NCBI GenBank assembly: GCA_963169345.1 | Contig: CAUJCT010000020.1 | Coordinates: 1 to 59,698, forward strand | Length of the DNA: 59,698 bases | Origin: Bacteroidota bacterium | GTDB lineage: Bacteria > Bacteroidota > Bacteroidia > NS11-12g > UBA955 | Direction of reading: 5' to 3' | In this document: positions 9,460-18,511 of the stretch, in pieces | Position numbering within the stretch: the stretch's first letter is position 1 | Layout: every line of letters starts with the position of its first letter | Made by a program: the position numbers and the translations under genes | The notes under the pieces: generated by a model | What the model saw: only the letters and a program-made list of their open reading frames with translations | Told to the model about the DNA's origin: nothing | The model's database searches: none

Positions 9460-10438
9460 GTCGAATCATAAATTCGCGGGTTGTACCATCTCTGAAAATC
9501 AAAATTGCATGGAAAATATCCTTGCTTTTACCTGGTTTCTTCAGAATATGTATCTCGGCGACATTAGAAGCAGTATCTGTGTTAATCAATTTATGATCGA
9601 TGCTCAGCTTTTCCTTTTCAGTTAAAGTCGAATCAATCATAATGTAGTTCTTATTTGCAGCTTCTTTTATATCATCCAATGTTACACCAACTGCTCCATT
9701 TTTTAGATGTGCAAACGAATTACCTTTATAAATATGTGGCTTACTTAATTCACTAATGAGTGAATCAATTTTCTGTGCCGGTCTGAAATGCAAAGTATAA
9801 CCATTTTGACAAGTGATAAACAGCATTCTGTTCCTAAAGAAAAACTGAGTGTTCCCCTGCATTGACTCTAAAAATATCTTCTCGACAGAATCATTTGTAC
9901 AAGATTTTAATGTCGACATTATAGGTCCAAAGTTTATTTCACCTTCCAAGACTTCAGCATTTCCTCCGAAATGGTTACAACCGCCAAAACCTCCTGCTGT
10001 GTTGCTGTCTAAATTAAATTCCATCCAGGCTTTAAGCATTTTAACACGCGGAATTGGTGTCGTAGAACTTTGAATATTGATGAGATTCCATCTGGTAGAG
10101 CCAAGAATTACTTTTTGTTTCAATACTGTATTTTTTACTTCAACTGTTCTGATATATTTGTATTTAGCTGGAGCACCATCAGGCCCTGGTACCGGCAAAA
10201 CTGTTTCCGTTAACTCTATCATCGCTTCTACTCCAGGCTCCCAAATAAATCCTTCAATCTCATATTTAAACGGCCTCCAAACACTGTCTGGACTTGTTCT
10301 CACCTGCAAGCAAGACATTACAGTATTGCCATACTGACATGGAATTTTTGCATCAGCAATATACCAGTACTTAAGTGATTGTGCCTTTGCTGAAATTGAC
10401 ATCAACAAAATGGAAAAAATAAAAATCTTATTCTTCAT
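9449..10438 (-). CDS. secreted DUF4377 plus META (HslJ-like) domain protein
   Basis: A signal peptide (about 1-19, ending SAKAQS) is followed by a DUF4377-like segment (about 25-85, with the CLQVR and EGF-type spacing of that family) and a META/HslJ-like domain (about 115-220, with GGFGGCNHFGG). A C-terminal ~100 residues are unassigned. The META domain occurs in heat-shock lipoprotein HslJ and motility-linked proteins; its biochemical role is unknown. It overlaps mnmH by the four bases ATGA and selD by 11 bp, so it is co-translated with the selenium genes, though a functional link is not evident. Confidence 0.8.
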   Translation of the reverse strand: MKNKIFIFSILLMSISAKAQSLKYWYIADAKIPCQYGNTVMSCLQVRTSPDSVWRPFKYEIEGFIWEPGVEAMIELTETVLPVPGPDGAPAKYKYIRTVEVKNTVLKQKVILGSTRWNLINIQSSTTPIPRVKMLKAWMEFNLDSNTAGGFGGCNHFGGNAEVLEGEINFGPIMSTLKSCTNDSVEKIFLESMQGNTQFFFRNRMLFITCQNGYTLHFRPAQKIDSLISELSKPHIYKGNSFAHLKNGAVGVTLDDIKEAANKNYIMIDSTLTEKEKLSIDHKLINTDTASNVAEIHILKKPGKSKDIFHAILIFRDGTTREFMIRHVL

Positions 10439-11472
10439 GTTTGTGCAAATTTATCGTTTTTCAAATCATAAGCTTGCAAAAATTCGGCAATTTTGCGAGG
10501 CTTCAAACGGGCAAATGGTATTTTGACATAATCCTGACACTCTCTTTTCTGTTTACTGAACTCATAAGCTTTGTCATAATATTTCAAAAGTCGGATCACA
10601 ACTGGCTCTAAATCCCCAATTTCTGTCAAGGCACAAAGCAATCGCATTTCCTGATCTCCGAGCCGCCTTCTTAATTGCTTAATACAATCTGATAAATCCT
10701 CCAATTCAAACTGCCCATACATCTCTAAAATATGATTTACTCTCTCCTCGACAGGCAATTCAATCTCAATTGCTTTGGCTCTTTTCATATTTACCCAAAA
10801 CTCTTCTGGGATATATACTTTGCCAACAGTTATGCTCTCACTTTCTACCCAAAGTCGCTTTGACGAATCCATTTTTTTGAGAACTTCATAAATTCGATTG
10901 TGAAACTGTGTCGAACTCGGTTGTTTATCCTGACCTAAAGAACCAAAAGCACTCCCTCTGTGTTCAGCAAGCGCCTCCAGATCGATAACCTGCTCACCCA
11001 AATTAGCCAGTTCCTTCAGTATTTCGGTCTTTCCGCTGCCTGTATGCCCACTGAGTATAATTAAGTTATCAAACAAAGAATAGGTATCTATAGCTTCTTG
11101 CCTGTATGCTTTGTAACCTCCCTTAAGCATCGAAACGCTGTATCCATGATCAGCAAAAAACCTGGACATCAGCTGACTTCTTAAACCGCCCCTTGCACAA
11201 TAAACACGAATTTTATTTGAGTCAGTTTGCTCTTTTAAATTCTGTAAAATACTATCCTGAATCGGATCTACCAGTTTGTGGCCCAAAGCAATGGCAGCCT
11301 CCTGACCTTCCATTTTATAAACTACCCCAACATGATGCCTGTGTTCATTGCTTAGCAAAGGTACATTTAAAGCCCCGGGAATATGATCATTTTCGTATTC
11401 ACCCGGGGAACGAACATCTATAATCGGACCTACAGATTTATCAAATTCGACAACTGTGTTGACCGTTATCAT
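10435..11472 (-). CDS. mnmH: tRNA 2-selenouridine synthase
   Basis: Replaces sulfur by selenium at the wobble 2-thiouridine of tRNAs for Lys, Glu and Gln, using selenophosphate from SelD. The rhodanese domain (1-125) has the active Cys92 in YCARGGLRSQ; the C-terminal part has a P-loop GHTGSGKT (142-149). The 345-residue length is normal. It overlaps both neighbours by four bases (ATGA), which implies translational coupling in the order DUF2130 - mnmH - META - selD. Confidence 0.96.
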   Translation of the reverse strand: MITVNTVVEFDKSVGPIIDVRSPGEYENDHIPGALNVPLLSNEHRHHVGVVYKMEGQEAAIALGHKLVDPIQDSILQNLKEQTDSNKIRVYCARGGLRSQLMSRFFADHGYSVSMLKGGYKAYRQEAIDTYSLFDNLIILSGHTGSGKTEILKELANLGEQVIDLEALAEHRGSAFGSLGQDKQPSSTQFHNRIYEVLKKMDSSKRLWVESESITVGKVYIPEEFWVNMKRAKAIEIELPVEERVNHILEMYGQFELEDLSDCIKQLRRRLGDQEMRLLCALTEIGDLEPVVIRLLKYYDKAYEFSKQKRECQDYVKIPFARLKPRKIAEFLQAYDLKNDKFAQT

Positions 11473-12722
11473 TCTTCGAGTAAATTTTCATCACTGCCCA
11501 ATTCCAGCGCTTTGATATCTGATACTGCTGACCCGGCAATGCCCTTAATACTGCCATACATACCCACAGCGTTCAACAACACTTTATCTATCTGCTTCTC
11601 CCTCTCCTTCCATATTTTTTCCATCGCATTTCTCTCGCTTATAATGGCTTTTTTCATACTCATAAATCCTTCCGTGATAGCCTCTATCTGATGTTTAAAT
11701 TCGTTACCTGTCAGATAACTGTATAACATCTGCATTTTCTCTCCCTTGTTTTCATTGGCAGATACTGCTTCACTAATCCTAATAAGACTCATCCTCAGTA
11801 TGAGTGCCAAACTCTTTGCTTCATGGTATTGACAAATGTAAATACCTTCCTTCAATCCAAAACCTTCCATATCTTTAGGCATTGCCTGTGTTACAATCAC
11901 TCCGATATCTCCCCCGCTTTGTCTAAAATCAGTTTTAAACTTTTCTATCCATAAAGGCTGAAACTCTTTTGTACGCTTACTCTCCCAAACGATTGTTCCA
12001 CAATCCATACCCTGATTATTAACAACAGTTTGTATCAAATCAGCACCTCTTACGCCTTTGCCTACTTCCGAAATTTTATCAAAAGGGAAAGTTTGTTTCA
12101 GCATTTCTTCAATTGCCAACTCCTGCACCTCTCCCTGCATCTGCATACTTCCTTGCTCAGCTTTACGTCTCATCTCTTCTGCTAACTTCTTCTGGTCCTC
12201 CAGTTGTTTTTGAAGTTCTTTAATTTGAAGTTCACTCTTTTGCTCTGCCTCTTTTCCCAGTTTCTCCTTCAATTCAATTTCCCGCTCCAACAGTTTCTTT
12301 TTTGTTTCAAACTCAAACTGTTCTGACATCTCTTTCATCTTCTTCTCCATTTCCATCTTTTCAACTTCCATTCTCTTGAATGCTTTGAGTTTTTCCTCCT
12401 GCTCTTCACTGTTCTTTTTAAGAGCCTCCATCATTTCCTCGTGCTCTTTTGTCAGCTTCGATTTTATCATCTCCTCTAGCTCTTTGCGCTTTTCGAAAAA
12501 TTCCTTCTGTTGCTCTTCCAAAAACTGCTTGCGTTCAGCAATAATCTGCTCTTCTTTAAGTTTAGCAGCATCTTCCAGTTTTTTCTTTTCGACAATAAAT
12601 TTATCGTTTAATTCCTTACGAAGTTTGGCGTCTATTTCTTTCTCTAAATCTGCTGTCAGGGCCGATTCAATACTAAATTGCGTCTTACAATTGGGACATG
12701 TTACCAGATTGTTTGGTTTCAT
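11469..12722 (-). CDS. DUF2130 protein with zinc ribbon and long coiled coil
   Basis: An N-terminal CPNC motif (VTCPNCKTQF, one half of a zinc-ribbon-like site) is followed by a very charged coiled coil (about 30-205) and the DUF2130 domain (about 210-370, with FPFDKISEVGKGVRGADLIQ). DUF2130 proteins are compared with the nuclease-like RmuC group, but no activity is proven. It is first gene of the selenouridine operon and overlaps mnmH by four bases. A near-consensus -7 box TAAATTCG lies at 12727-12734. Confidence 0.85.
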   Translation of the reverse strand: MKPNNLVTCPNCKTQFSIESALTADLEKEIDAKLRKELNDKFIVEKKKLEDAAKLKEEQIIAERKQFLEEQQKEFFEKRKELEEMIKSKLTKEHEEMMEALKKNSEEQEEKLKAFKRMEVEKMEMEKKMKEMSEQFEFETKKKLLEREIELKEKLGKEAEQKSELQIKELQKQLEDQKKLAEEMRRKAEQGSMQMQGEVQELAIEEMLKQTFPFDKISEVGKGVRGADLIQTVVNNQGMDCGTIVWESKRTKEFQPLWIEKFKTDFRQSGGDIGVIVTQAMPKDMEGFGLKEGIYICQYHEAKSLALILRMSLIRISEAVSANENKGEKMQMLYSYLTGNEFKHQIEAITEGFMSMKKAIISERNAMEKIWKEREKQIDKVLLNAVGMYGSIKGIAGSAVSDIKALELGSDENLLEE

Positions 12723-12881
12723 GTTGCGAATTTAAGATGTTTACTCCTTTTGTTATTGACTTGTTTTGAATCTTTATAAAATCATTTTTACGAAACACCT
12801 GAAATAATTCCTTAAATGAAAAATAAAGTCCAAAATTTGATAATCTTGTTCCAATTTCCTTAATTTGAATTTTCTAATTTA

Positions 12882-13304
12882 ATGATTATGAACAATTCAC
12901 AAATCACCATAGAAGCACTGGTCAACACCAATTTAGATACCGCCTGGACAGCTTATACATCTCCTGAACATATTGTCAATTGGAATTTTGCATCTGATGA
13001 CTGGCAATGTCCAAGTGCGGAAAATGATTTAAGAGCTGGTGGCAAATACAAAGCCAGAATGGAAGCCAAAGATGGTAGTTTCGGTTTTGATTTTGAAGCA
13101 GTCTATGATGAAGTTATTCCGCATTCAAAACTTGCCTACACAATGGGAGATGGCCGAAAATGCATCATTACTTTTACTGAAATTGAAAATGCCGTTAAAG
13201 TAGTAACTGTATTTGAAGCTGAATCTATGAATCCACCTGAGTTTCAAAAACAAGGCTGGCAAATGATTCTGGATAATTATAAGAAATATACTGAAGGCTT
13301 ATAA
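12882..13304 (+). CDS. SRPBCC/AHSA1-family protein
   Basis: 140 residues with the START-like fold of the AHSA1 group: N-terminal ITIEALVNTNLDTAWTAYTS, central RAGGKYKARMEAKDGS, C-terminal GWQMILDNYKKYTEGL. These proteins bind small hydrophobic ligands in a pocket; the ligand cannot be told from sequence. A second ATG two codons in is an alternative start. It converges on the next minus-strand gene, whose stop lies one base away. Confidence 0.88.
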   Translation: MIMNNSQITIEALVNTNLDTAWTAYTSPEHIVNWNFASDDWQCPSAENDLRAGGKYKARMEAKDGSFGFDFEAVYDEVIPHSKLAYTMGDGRKCIITFTEIENAVKVVTVFEAESMNPPEFQKQGWQMILDNYKKYTEGL

Positions 13305-14915
13305 TTAACGCTCCAGAACCAACTTCCTGTACAATTTCCCTGTACTTGTTTTTAATTCAACAAAGTATGTACCACCATACTTAACTTCTCCCAAATTCAA
13401 CTCCAGATTGTTGCTTCCTTTTTTTATATCTTCAAATTTATTGAAGTAAACCAATCTACCTTGTACATCATACAAATTAATCTCGATTGATTCTTCATTT
13501 TCGGAATAAAATACCAACTGAAAAACACCTGAATTGGGATTGGGATAAACTTCCAATTTAAAAGAGGAATTACTTTGCGTATTCAATTGATCTATTCCGG
13601 AGCCATTACTCTTGTATAAATAGACTTTAAATATTTGACTGCTGGCAGCACTTTGGGTACCAGTATTGGTGAAAAATATATTTTTACCCGTACTGCTTAT
13701 TCCACCAAATATGTAACCTACCAAAACACTATCCGATTGAATACTATCCAGTTTTAAAACACCATTCTCATACCAATCCAAGGCTTCATTCCTTATAAAT
13801 TCAGCACTGGAACCTAACAATTCCGGCATTTCAACTGGCATCTTGTATTCTGCCATCGTACCATCGGAGTTTCTGACCACTCTTGCAATTGTTTTGACAA
13901 AAGGAACATTATCATCTTGAACCAAAGTTCCGGCGCTATCATAGAACTGGGCTATTCCTCCAAAAAACACAGTATTCATTTGATTCTGTTTATAAGAATA
14001 TACTGGCAAAACCGGACAGTGATAATGATTGTAAAATTGCTGAAAACCTGGTTGAATTTTATGCGATTGACTATCAATATTTACACAGTTTAAAAAAGGT
14101 AAATCTATATTTAAACGAAATACCCCTGAGAATACTGTGATTCCTTCATTTCTGTTTGGTAAAATTTGTGCTGCAGTGTTGTAATCTCTGCGATGAAAGC
14201 ATGCAGTATCAACGACTTCACTCAAATGCGTGATGTTCAAATTCATACCATCATCTTCAATTTTAAATTTGCGAATTGAATTCGTATATACTTGGACATA
14301 AGTTGGATTACCCATAGGATTGTAATTTCCATCAAACTTATTACCCCCAATTAAATAATAAACATCTCCTATCATATCCAGATGCCCTCCTGTCACCGCA
14401 AATTTTTGATCCATAATTTGACGAAAAGCCCCTGTAATTGCACCTCCTCTAACAATAGAATCAACTAACATTTCGAGGTCAACTGCTATTATGCTTCCAA
14501 ATGTCTTTCTGCTCGAAGTTGATGCATTGTAACCATAACCACCGATAATATACAAAAAATGTCCTTCCTGATGGAATTCCATATTTGTAGAACTCAATTG
14601 CTCTTGAAGTGCTGTTGACAAGCCATTTAGTGAAGATTTCCAAACCTTATTGCCTATAACATCAACAACAATTATTTGATTATTATTGCCTGCAATATCA
14701 AACGAAGCAAACGGTTGCCTTCTGTGCAAACCATCTAATCTTCCGCCAAACAATACCCATTTGCCACTGTCCTGTCCATACGCATAAGCCTGAAGTCCTC
14801 CAAGTCCTGTTACTGAAATTTCTTCCAGTTTTAATTCAAATGGAGAAGTTTGACCTTTAACTTCGACTAAACCATAAACTGATAAAATCAGAACCAGTAT
14901 TATATTTCTTACCAT
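13305..14915 (-). CDS. secreted kelch-like protein with T9SS type A sorting domain
   Basis: A signal peptide (about 1-21, ending VEVKGQ) precedes a region of kelch-like blades (YAYGQDSGKWVLFGGRLDG, HFLYIIGGYGYN, DVYYLIGGNKFDGN, VFFGGIAQFYD). The last ~85 residues form a type A secretion signal starting LEVYPNPNSGVFQL, with NLYDVQGRLVY and ending RKLVLER. It should be exported by the type IX system to the cell surface or medium. It could bind sugar or protein; no catalytic residues are evident. Confidence 0.88.
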   Translation of the reverse strand: MVRNIILVLILSVYGLVEVKGQTSPFELKLEEISVTGLGGLQAYAYGQDSGKWVLFGGRLDGLHRRQPFASFDIAGNNNQIIVVDVIGNKVWKSSLNGLSTALQEQLSSTNMEFHQEGHFLYIIGGYGYNASTSSRKTFGSIIAVDLEMLVDSIVRGGAITGAFRQIMDQKFAVTGGHLDMIGDVYYLIGGNKFDGNYNPMGNPTYVQVYTNSIRKFKIEDDGMNLNITHLSEVVDTACFHRRDYNTAAQILPNRNEGITVFSGVFRLNIDLPFLNCVNIDSQSHKIQPGFQQFYNHYHCPVLPVYSYKQNQMNTVFFGGIAQFYDSAGTLVQDDNVPFVKTIARVVRNSDGTMAEYKMPVEMPELLGSSAEFIRNEALDWYENGVLKLDSIQSDSVLVGYIFGGISSTGKNIFFTNTGTQSAASSQIFKVYLYKSNGSGIDQLNTQSNSSFKLEVYPNPNSGVFQLVFYSENEESIEINLYDVQGRLVYFNKFEDIKKGSNNLELNLGEVKYGGTYFVELKTSTGKLYRKLVLER

Positions 14916-15021
14916 GATTCAAATCTAAATATATAAGTAAAACCTTTGTGTGACATGAGTTACATTAACCGGATGACTGACGGTTAGTTTATTAATTCAT
15001 TAAAAACCGTATTTTCGCAAC

Positions 15022-15411
15022 ATGAACTCTGAAATTCTAAAATACAACGATGCACAAAATGCTGAAGACAGTGCAATTTGTCATATTCTGGCAGATACTA
15101 TTTGCAAGTATTTACCGGAGGCTGAAAATAAAATCTGGCATGCCCATCCGGTATGGTTCTTAGATGGCAATCCTGTTGCAGGCTTTAGCAAATTAAAAGA
15201 CAGTGTTCGACTATTATTTTGGAGTGGTCAGAGTTTTGATGAACCTGAATTACAAATAGAAGGTAAATTTAAAGCTGCTGAAAAACGTTACACATCATCA
15301 GATCAAATAGACCCTAACGCTTTAAAAAGATGGCTGGAAAAATCCAGAGATATTCAATGGGATTATAAAAATATAGTCAAAAGAAAAGGTCAGCTTATAC
15401 GACTCAAATAA
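15022..15411 (+). CDS. DUF1801/YdhG-like protein
   Basis: 129 residues related to the YdhG/DUF1801 fold (WHAHPVWFLDGNPVAGFSKLKDSVRLLFWSG), a small soluble family of unknown role related to frataxin-like folds. A near -7 box (TATTTTCG) lies just before the ATG, so the leader is very short. There is no operon partner. Confidence 0.8.
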   Translation: MNSEILKYNDAQNAEDSAICHILADTICKYLPEAENKIWHAHPVWFLDGNPVAGFSKLKDSVRLLFWSGQSFDEPELQIEGKFKAAEKRYTSSDQIDPNALKRWLEKSRDIQWDYKNIVKRKGQLIRLK

Positions 15412-15421
15412 ACTGATATAC

Positions 15422-15676
15422 TTAGTCCTTGTTGAGTTCAGGAGAAGCATTAACTCTGCCTAAAAATGTGCTGGCTGTCTCCTTCTTTTTTACACGTTTA
15501 ACTAAAGCCCATCCCGCTATAACACTTGCAATCACAATTAAGCCGGAAATGGTCAATCCAATAGTATCTGTTCTAAACAGATAAACCATTACTCCTAAAA
15601 ACAGTCCGATTAAAATTGGTGATAAAGCAATCTGAATTTCCGAATAAAGCTCTATTAGATTTTTAAGAAATTTCAT
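15422..15676 (-). CDS. small two-helix membrane protein
   Basis: 84 residues with two hydrophobic helices (about 15-32 and 37-60), followed by a basic RVKKKETAS segment. No family is recognised. It follows the DUF4349 lipoprotein by seven bases on the same strand, so it is probably co-transcribed and may act with it in the membrane. Confidence 0.7.
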   Translation of the reverse strand: MKFLKNLIELYSEIQIALSPILIGLFLGVMVYLFRTDTIGLTISGLIVIASVIAGWALVKRVKKKETASTFLGRVNASPELNKD

Positions 15677-15683
15677 ATAGGAT

Positions 15684-16592
15684 TTAATTTTTATTCAAAT
15701 CTCGTCTTTTCTTTATGAATTTCCTAATAAATGGAAGTAACAAAATGCACACAAGCCAGAAAGGCCATTGTGCCATTATCCAAATGATAAAATCCACTAT
15801 ACCTTTCCAACCGGAGCCCAGGGCAAACTTGACTCTCTCAAAGAAACTGTCTTCTTTGGCAGGCTTGTATTCGTAGGGCTTATTTTCAAATAAATGAATA
15901 TTCAAGGTGCTTAAATTAACCTGATTAGTGAGGTATTTCAATCTTCCTTCACTACTTTCAATTTCCTCCTGAATTACACGTATGTTTTCCTCAATTTCTA
16001 AAATCTCTTTTATTGAATTGGCTTTAGAAAGCAACTGCCTGTATCGATTCAGATAATCCCTTTTTGTTGCCAGTCTGGTCTCTATATCAACATATTCTTC
16101 AGTTACATCCTCAGCATAAATATTGCGCTCTATTATCTCATCTTTAGAACCCTCAATACCTTTCACCAATAGTTCAAACTTATCAGATGGTACACGAATA
16201 ATTAAATTATAGCGTATTGCTGTGTTATCGTTATTCAGACTCTCATTATTGTAATATGCTCCGTACTTCTTAAGCAATTCATCTAATGCGGATTTACTGG
16301 CCTTTATATCCTCAGACTTTATAGTAAAATTTCCGGTTTTAATTACTTTCTTTTGAATATTGACAACATCCGTATTCCCGGAAGAGTTGCCTTCATAATC
16401 CTTATATCTCATATCCGGTGCTTCTGGTGCCGCTGCTTCTGTAATTGCTGCTGGTTCAGCAAGAGACGCCGGTTCAGGAGCAGATGAATAATCTTGGGAG
16501 ACCGAAGTTCTTTGTTTACTGGAGGCTTTACTGCCACCATTACAAGCGACAACAAGAATCGGAATCAGGAGAATTAAACTTATTGATTTCAT
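15684..16592 (-). CDS. DUF4349 lipoprotein
   Basis: A lipoprotein signal with Cys17 in LVVACNGG precedes an Ala/Pro/Glu-rich linker (about 20-65) and the DUF4349 domain (about 75-285): KTGNFTIKSEDIKAS, then a coiled coil (about 165-225, containing LEIEENIRVIQEEIESSEGRL). A C-terminal transmembrane helix (about 275-290) has a basic tail. The family is common in Bacteroidota and of unknown role. A TACCTTTG -7 box lies at 16618-16625 on the minus strand. Confidence 0.87.
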   Translation of the reverse strand: MKSISLILLIPILVVACNGGSKASSKQRTSVSQDYSSAPEPASLAEPAAITEAAAPEAPDMRYKDYEGNSSGNTDVVNIQKKVIKTGNFTIKSEDIKASKSALDELLKKYGAYYNNESLNNDNTAIRYNLIIRVPSDKFELLVKGIEGSKDEIIERNIYAEDVTEEYVDIETRLATKRDYLNRYRQLLSKANSIKEILEIEENIRVIQEEIESSEGRLKYLTNQVNLSTLNIHLFENKPYEYKPAKEDSFFERVKFALGSGWKGIVDFIIWIMAQWPFWLVCILLLPFIRKFIKKRRDLNKN

Positions 16593-16617
16593 TTGAGGTT
16601 AAATACTATTCGTTATC

Positions 16618-16625
16618 CAAAGGTA
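16618..16625 (-). promoter_or_regulatory. -7 promoter box of the DUF4349 gene
   Basis: TACCTTTG on the minus strand, 26 bases before the ATG of the lipoprotein gene. Confidence 0.55.
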
Positions 16626-16728
16626 AACGAAAAAAGTTCAAATGTCAGGCACCATAACCTAAAAATTATTCGTCCTAGAACTACCAATTCAAGTATGAAT
16701 CAAAGCGCCAACATATAAATTTTGGTCG

Positions 16729-16736
16729 TATTTTTG
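16729..16736 (+). promoter_or_regulatory. -7 promoter box of the 16.8-kb secreted-protein gene
   Basis: TATTTTTG matches TAnnTTTG, 29 bases before the ATG. Confidence 0.55.
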
Positions 16737-16765
16737 TAAAGTAATTGTCAAACGCACCCTAATAA

Positions 16766-17308
16766 ATGAAAAAAATACAAAACATCTTATTCCTCTTTGC
16801 CATGCTATTAAGCTCGGGTTTACAGGCTCAAGCTGATAGTTCAAGACCTGTAAAAGGTTGGGTAAAATATAGCGATTCCGATTATGTAATTTCTTTCCCT
16901 AGAGGCATAAAAATAGAATTCAATGGAGCACCAGGCACTCGTCTTATGCTGATAACTGAATTAGAAAATCCTAAAGATTCTTTCAGAGAAAACATTGGTC
17001 TGATGTCCGAAATTAACACAAATCCTCATACCAAACTCGAACACTATGTAACAGCTTCACAGGTCAAACTGAATGAACTCATCAATAACTTCACTCTAAT
17101 CGAAAGCACCAGAACAAAAATCAATGGAGTAGAAACACACAAATTGGTATACTCAGGTCGGCAAGGTGCTTATGCTATTAAATGGGAACAATATATCTTC
17201 CTGATTAATGGGAAAGCTTATATTTTAACCTATACCAGTGAGTTTAGTTCATTCGGTAAATTCATTGACACTTTCGAAAAAATAGCTTCCAGTTTAACAT
17301 TTAAATAA
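16766..17308 (+). CDS. secreted protein, PsbP/DcrB-like
   Basis: A signal peptide (about 1-22, ending GLQAQA) precedes a ~155-residue domain with the general pattern of PsbP/Mog1/DcrB folds: YSDSDYVISFPRG near the start, LIESTRTKINGVETHKLVYSG in the middle, ILTYTSEFSSFGKFIDTFEKI at the end. These proteins are mostly of unknown role in bacteria. The methyltransferase gene follows after two bases. Confidence 0.72.
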   Translation: MKKIQNILFLFAMLLSSGLQAQADSSRPVKGWVKYSDSDYVISFPRGIKIEFNGAPGTRLMLITELENPKDSFRENIGLMSEINTNPHTKLEHYVTASQVKLNELINNFTLIESTRTKINGVETHKLVYSGRQGAYAIKWEQYIFLINGKAYILTYTSEFSSFGKFIDTFEKIASSLTFK

Positions 17309-17310
17309 AT

Positions 17311-17922
17311 ATGTCAAATCAGTGGGACGACAGATACGCAAATGCGGCCTATGCTTATGGTGAAGCGCCAAATATATTTCTAAAGCAGGAACTCGACAAA
17401 TTAAAACCTGGAAAAATACTCTTTCCCGCTGAAGGTGAAGGCCGAAATGCTGTATATGCAGCTACAAAAGGGTGGGAAGTATCTGCTTTCGACCAAAGCA
17501 TTGAAGGTCAAAAAAAAGCTCTGGCACTGGCGGCAAAAAACAATGTTCAAATAGACTACCTGGTTGACGACTATAAAAATCTACCTTATCAGAATGACGA
17601 ATTTGATGTGATTGCATTGATATACGCTCACTTCCCTGCTGATTTAAAATCACCAATACATCAACATTTACTGCCCTTTCTTAAACCTGGCGGACTCATC
17701 ATCTTTGAAGCATTTAGCAAAAAACATCTGGAATATGTGACATTGAATCCAAAAGTTGGAGGACCAAAAGACATCAATATGTTGTTTTCAAAAGAAGAAC
17801 TCGAATCTGACTTTTCTGAATTTGATTTTCTAACTCTGTCAGAGAGTGAAATTGAACTCAATGAAGGCTTATACCACAATGGAACAGGCAATGTTATGCG
17901 ATTTGTAGGAGTCAAAAAATAG
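17311..17922 (+). CDS. class I SAM-dependent methyltransferase (TehB-like)
   Basis: 203 residues. Motif I is degenerate but present (ILFPAEGEGRNAVYAA), with an acidic residue in EVSAFDQS, a post-I segment YQNDEFDVIALIYAHFP, and LKPGGLIIFEAFSKKH as motif III. The closest general family is TehB/UbiE-like, whose members methylate tellurite, thiol or small-molecule substrates; the substrate here is unknown. It is packed between the secreted protein and the Crp-like regulator. Confidence 0.87.
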   Translation: MSNQWDDRYANAAYAYGEAPNIFLKQELDKLKPGKILFPAEGEGRNAVYAATKGWEVSAFDQSIEGQKKALALAAKNNVQIDYLVDDYKNLPYQNDEFDVIALIYAHFPADLKSPIHQHLLPFLKPGGLIIFEAFSKKHLEYVTLNPKVGGPKDINMLFSKEELESDFSEFDFLTLSESEIELNEGLYHNGTGNVMRFVGVKK

Positions 17923-17930
17923 ATCAAATT

Positions 17931-18461
17931 GTGAGCACTTCGGTTCTTGATAGCCTTAACAAGCACTTTCGACAAATCAGCGCAAAAAAAGGTGAGATTC
18001 TTTTAAAGCCGGGAGATGTTCAGCGCGATCTGTACTTTGTAAGAAAAGGCGTTCAAATGTCTTATTATGACACCGATTCCAAATTATATGTAATGGCATT
18101 TACTTACCCCCCAGGCCTTTGTGCCGACCCACGTTCCTTTACAAAACAGGTCAGCTCAGAATGCTTTATTGAATGTCTTACTGACAGCGAATTTGATGTT
18201 GTATCCTATGTTCAGTTGCAATCACTTTTTGAAGAGAACCGAGCACTAGAAACTCATTTCAGAAAAATGACTGAAGATTTGCTCTCAGGTGTTATTCAAA
18301 GACATGTAGAACTTGCTACACTCAGTATCGAAGAGCGCTTTACTCTGTTTTGTAAAAGAAGTCCTCATCTATTGCACCTTGTTTCTCATAAATATATAGC
18401 GAGCTATCTCAACATCAATTCTACAAATTTCAGCAAGCTATATAATTCCATAAAAATATAA
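17931..18461 (+). CDS. Crp/Fnr-family regulator with short C-terminal HTH
   Basis: GTG start eight bases after the methyltransferase stop. The N-terminal cyclic-nucleotide-binding-like barrel (about 10-120: KKGEILLKPGDVQRDLYFV, CADPRSF) is followed by a helical linker and a helix-turn-helix (HKYIASYLNINSTNFSKLY) at the very end. The 176-residue length is shorter than classical Crp, but this compact form is common in Bacteroidota. The ligand is unknown. It may control the neighbouring operon. Confidence 0.85.
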   Translation: MSTSVLDSLNKHFRQISAKKGEILLKPGDVQRDLYFVRKGVQMSYYDTDSKLYVMAFTYPPGLCADPRSFTKQVSSECFIECLTDSEFDVVSYVQLQSLFEENRALETHFRKMTEDLLSGVIQRHVELATLSIEERFTLFCKRSPHLLHLVSHKYIASYLNINSTNFSKLYNSIKI

Positions 18462-18511
18462 TATTGGTCTATACCAATTTTTAACTAAACGGATTCAAGC
18501 AATTTTGCCTC

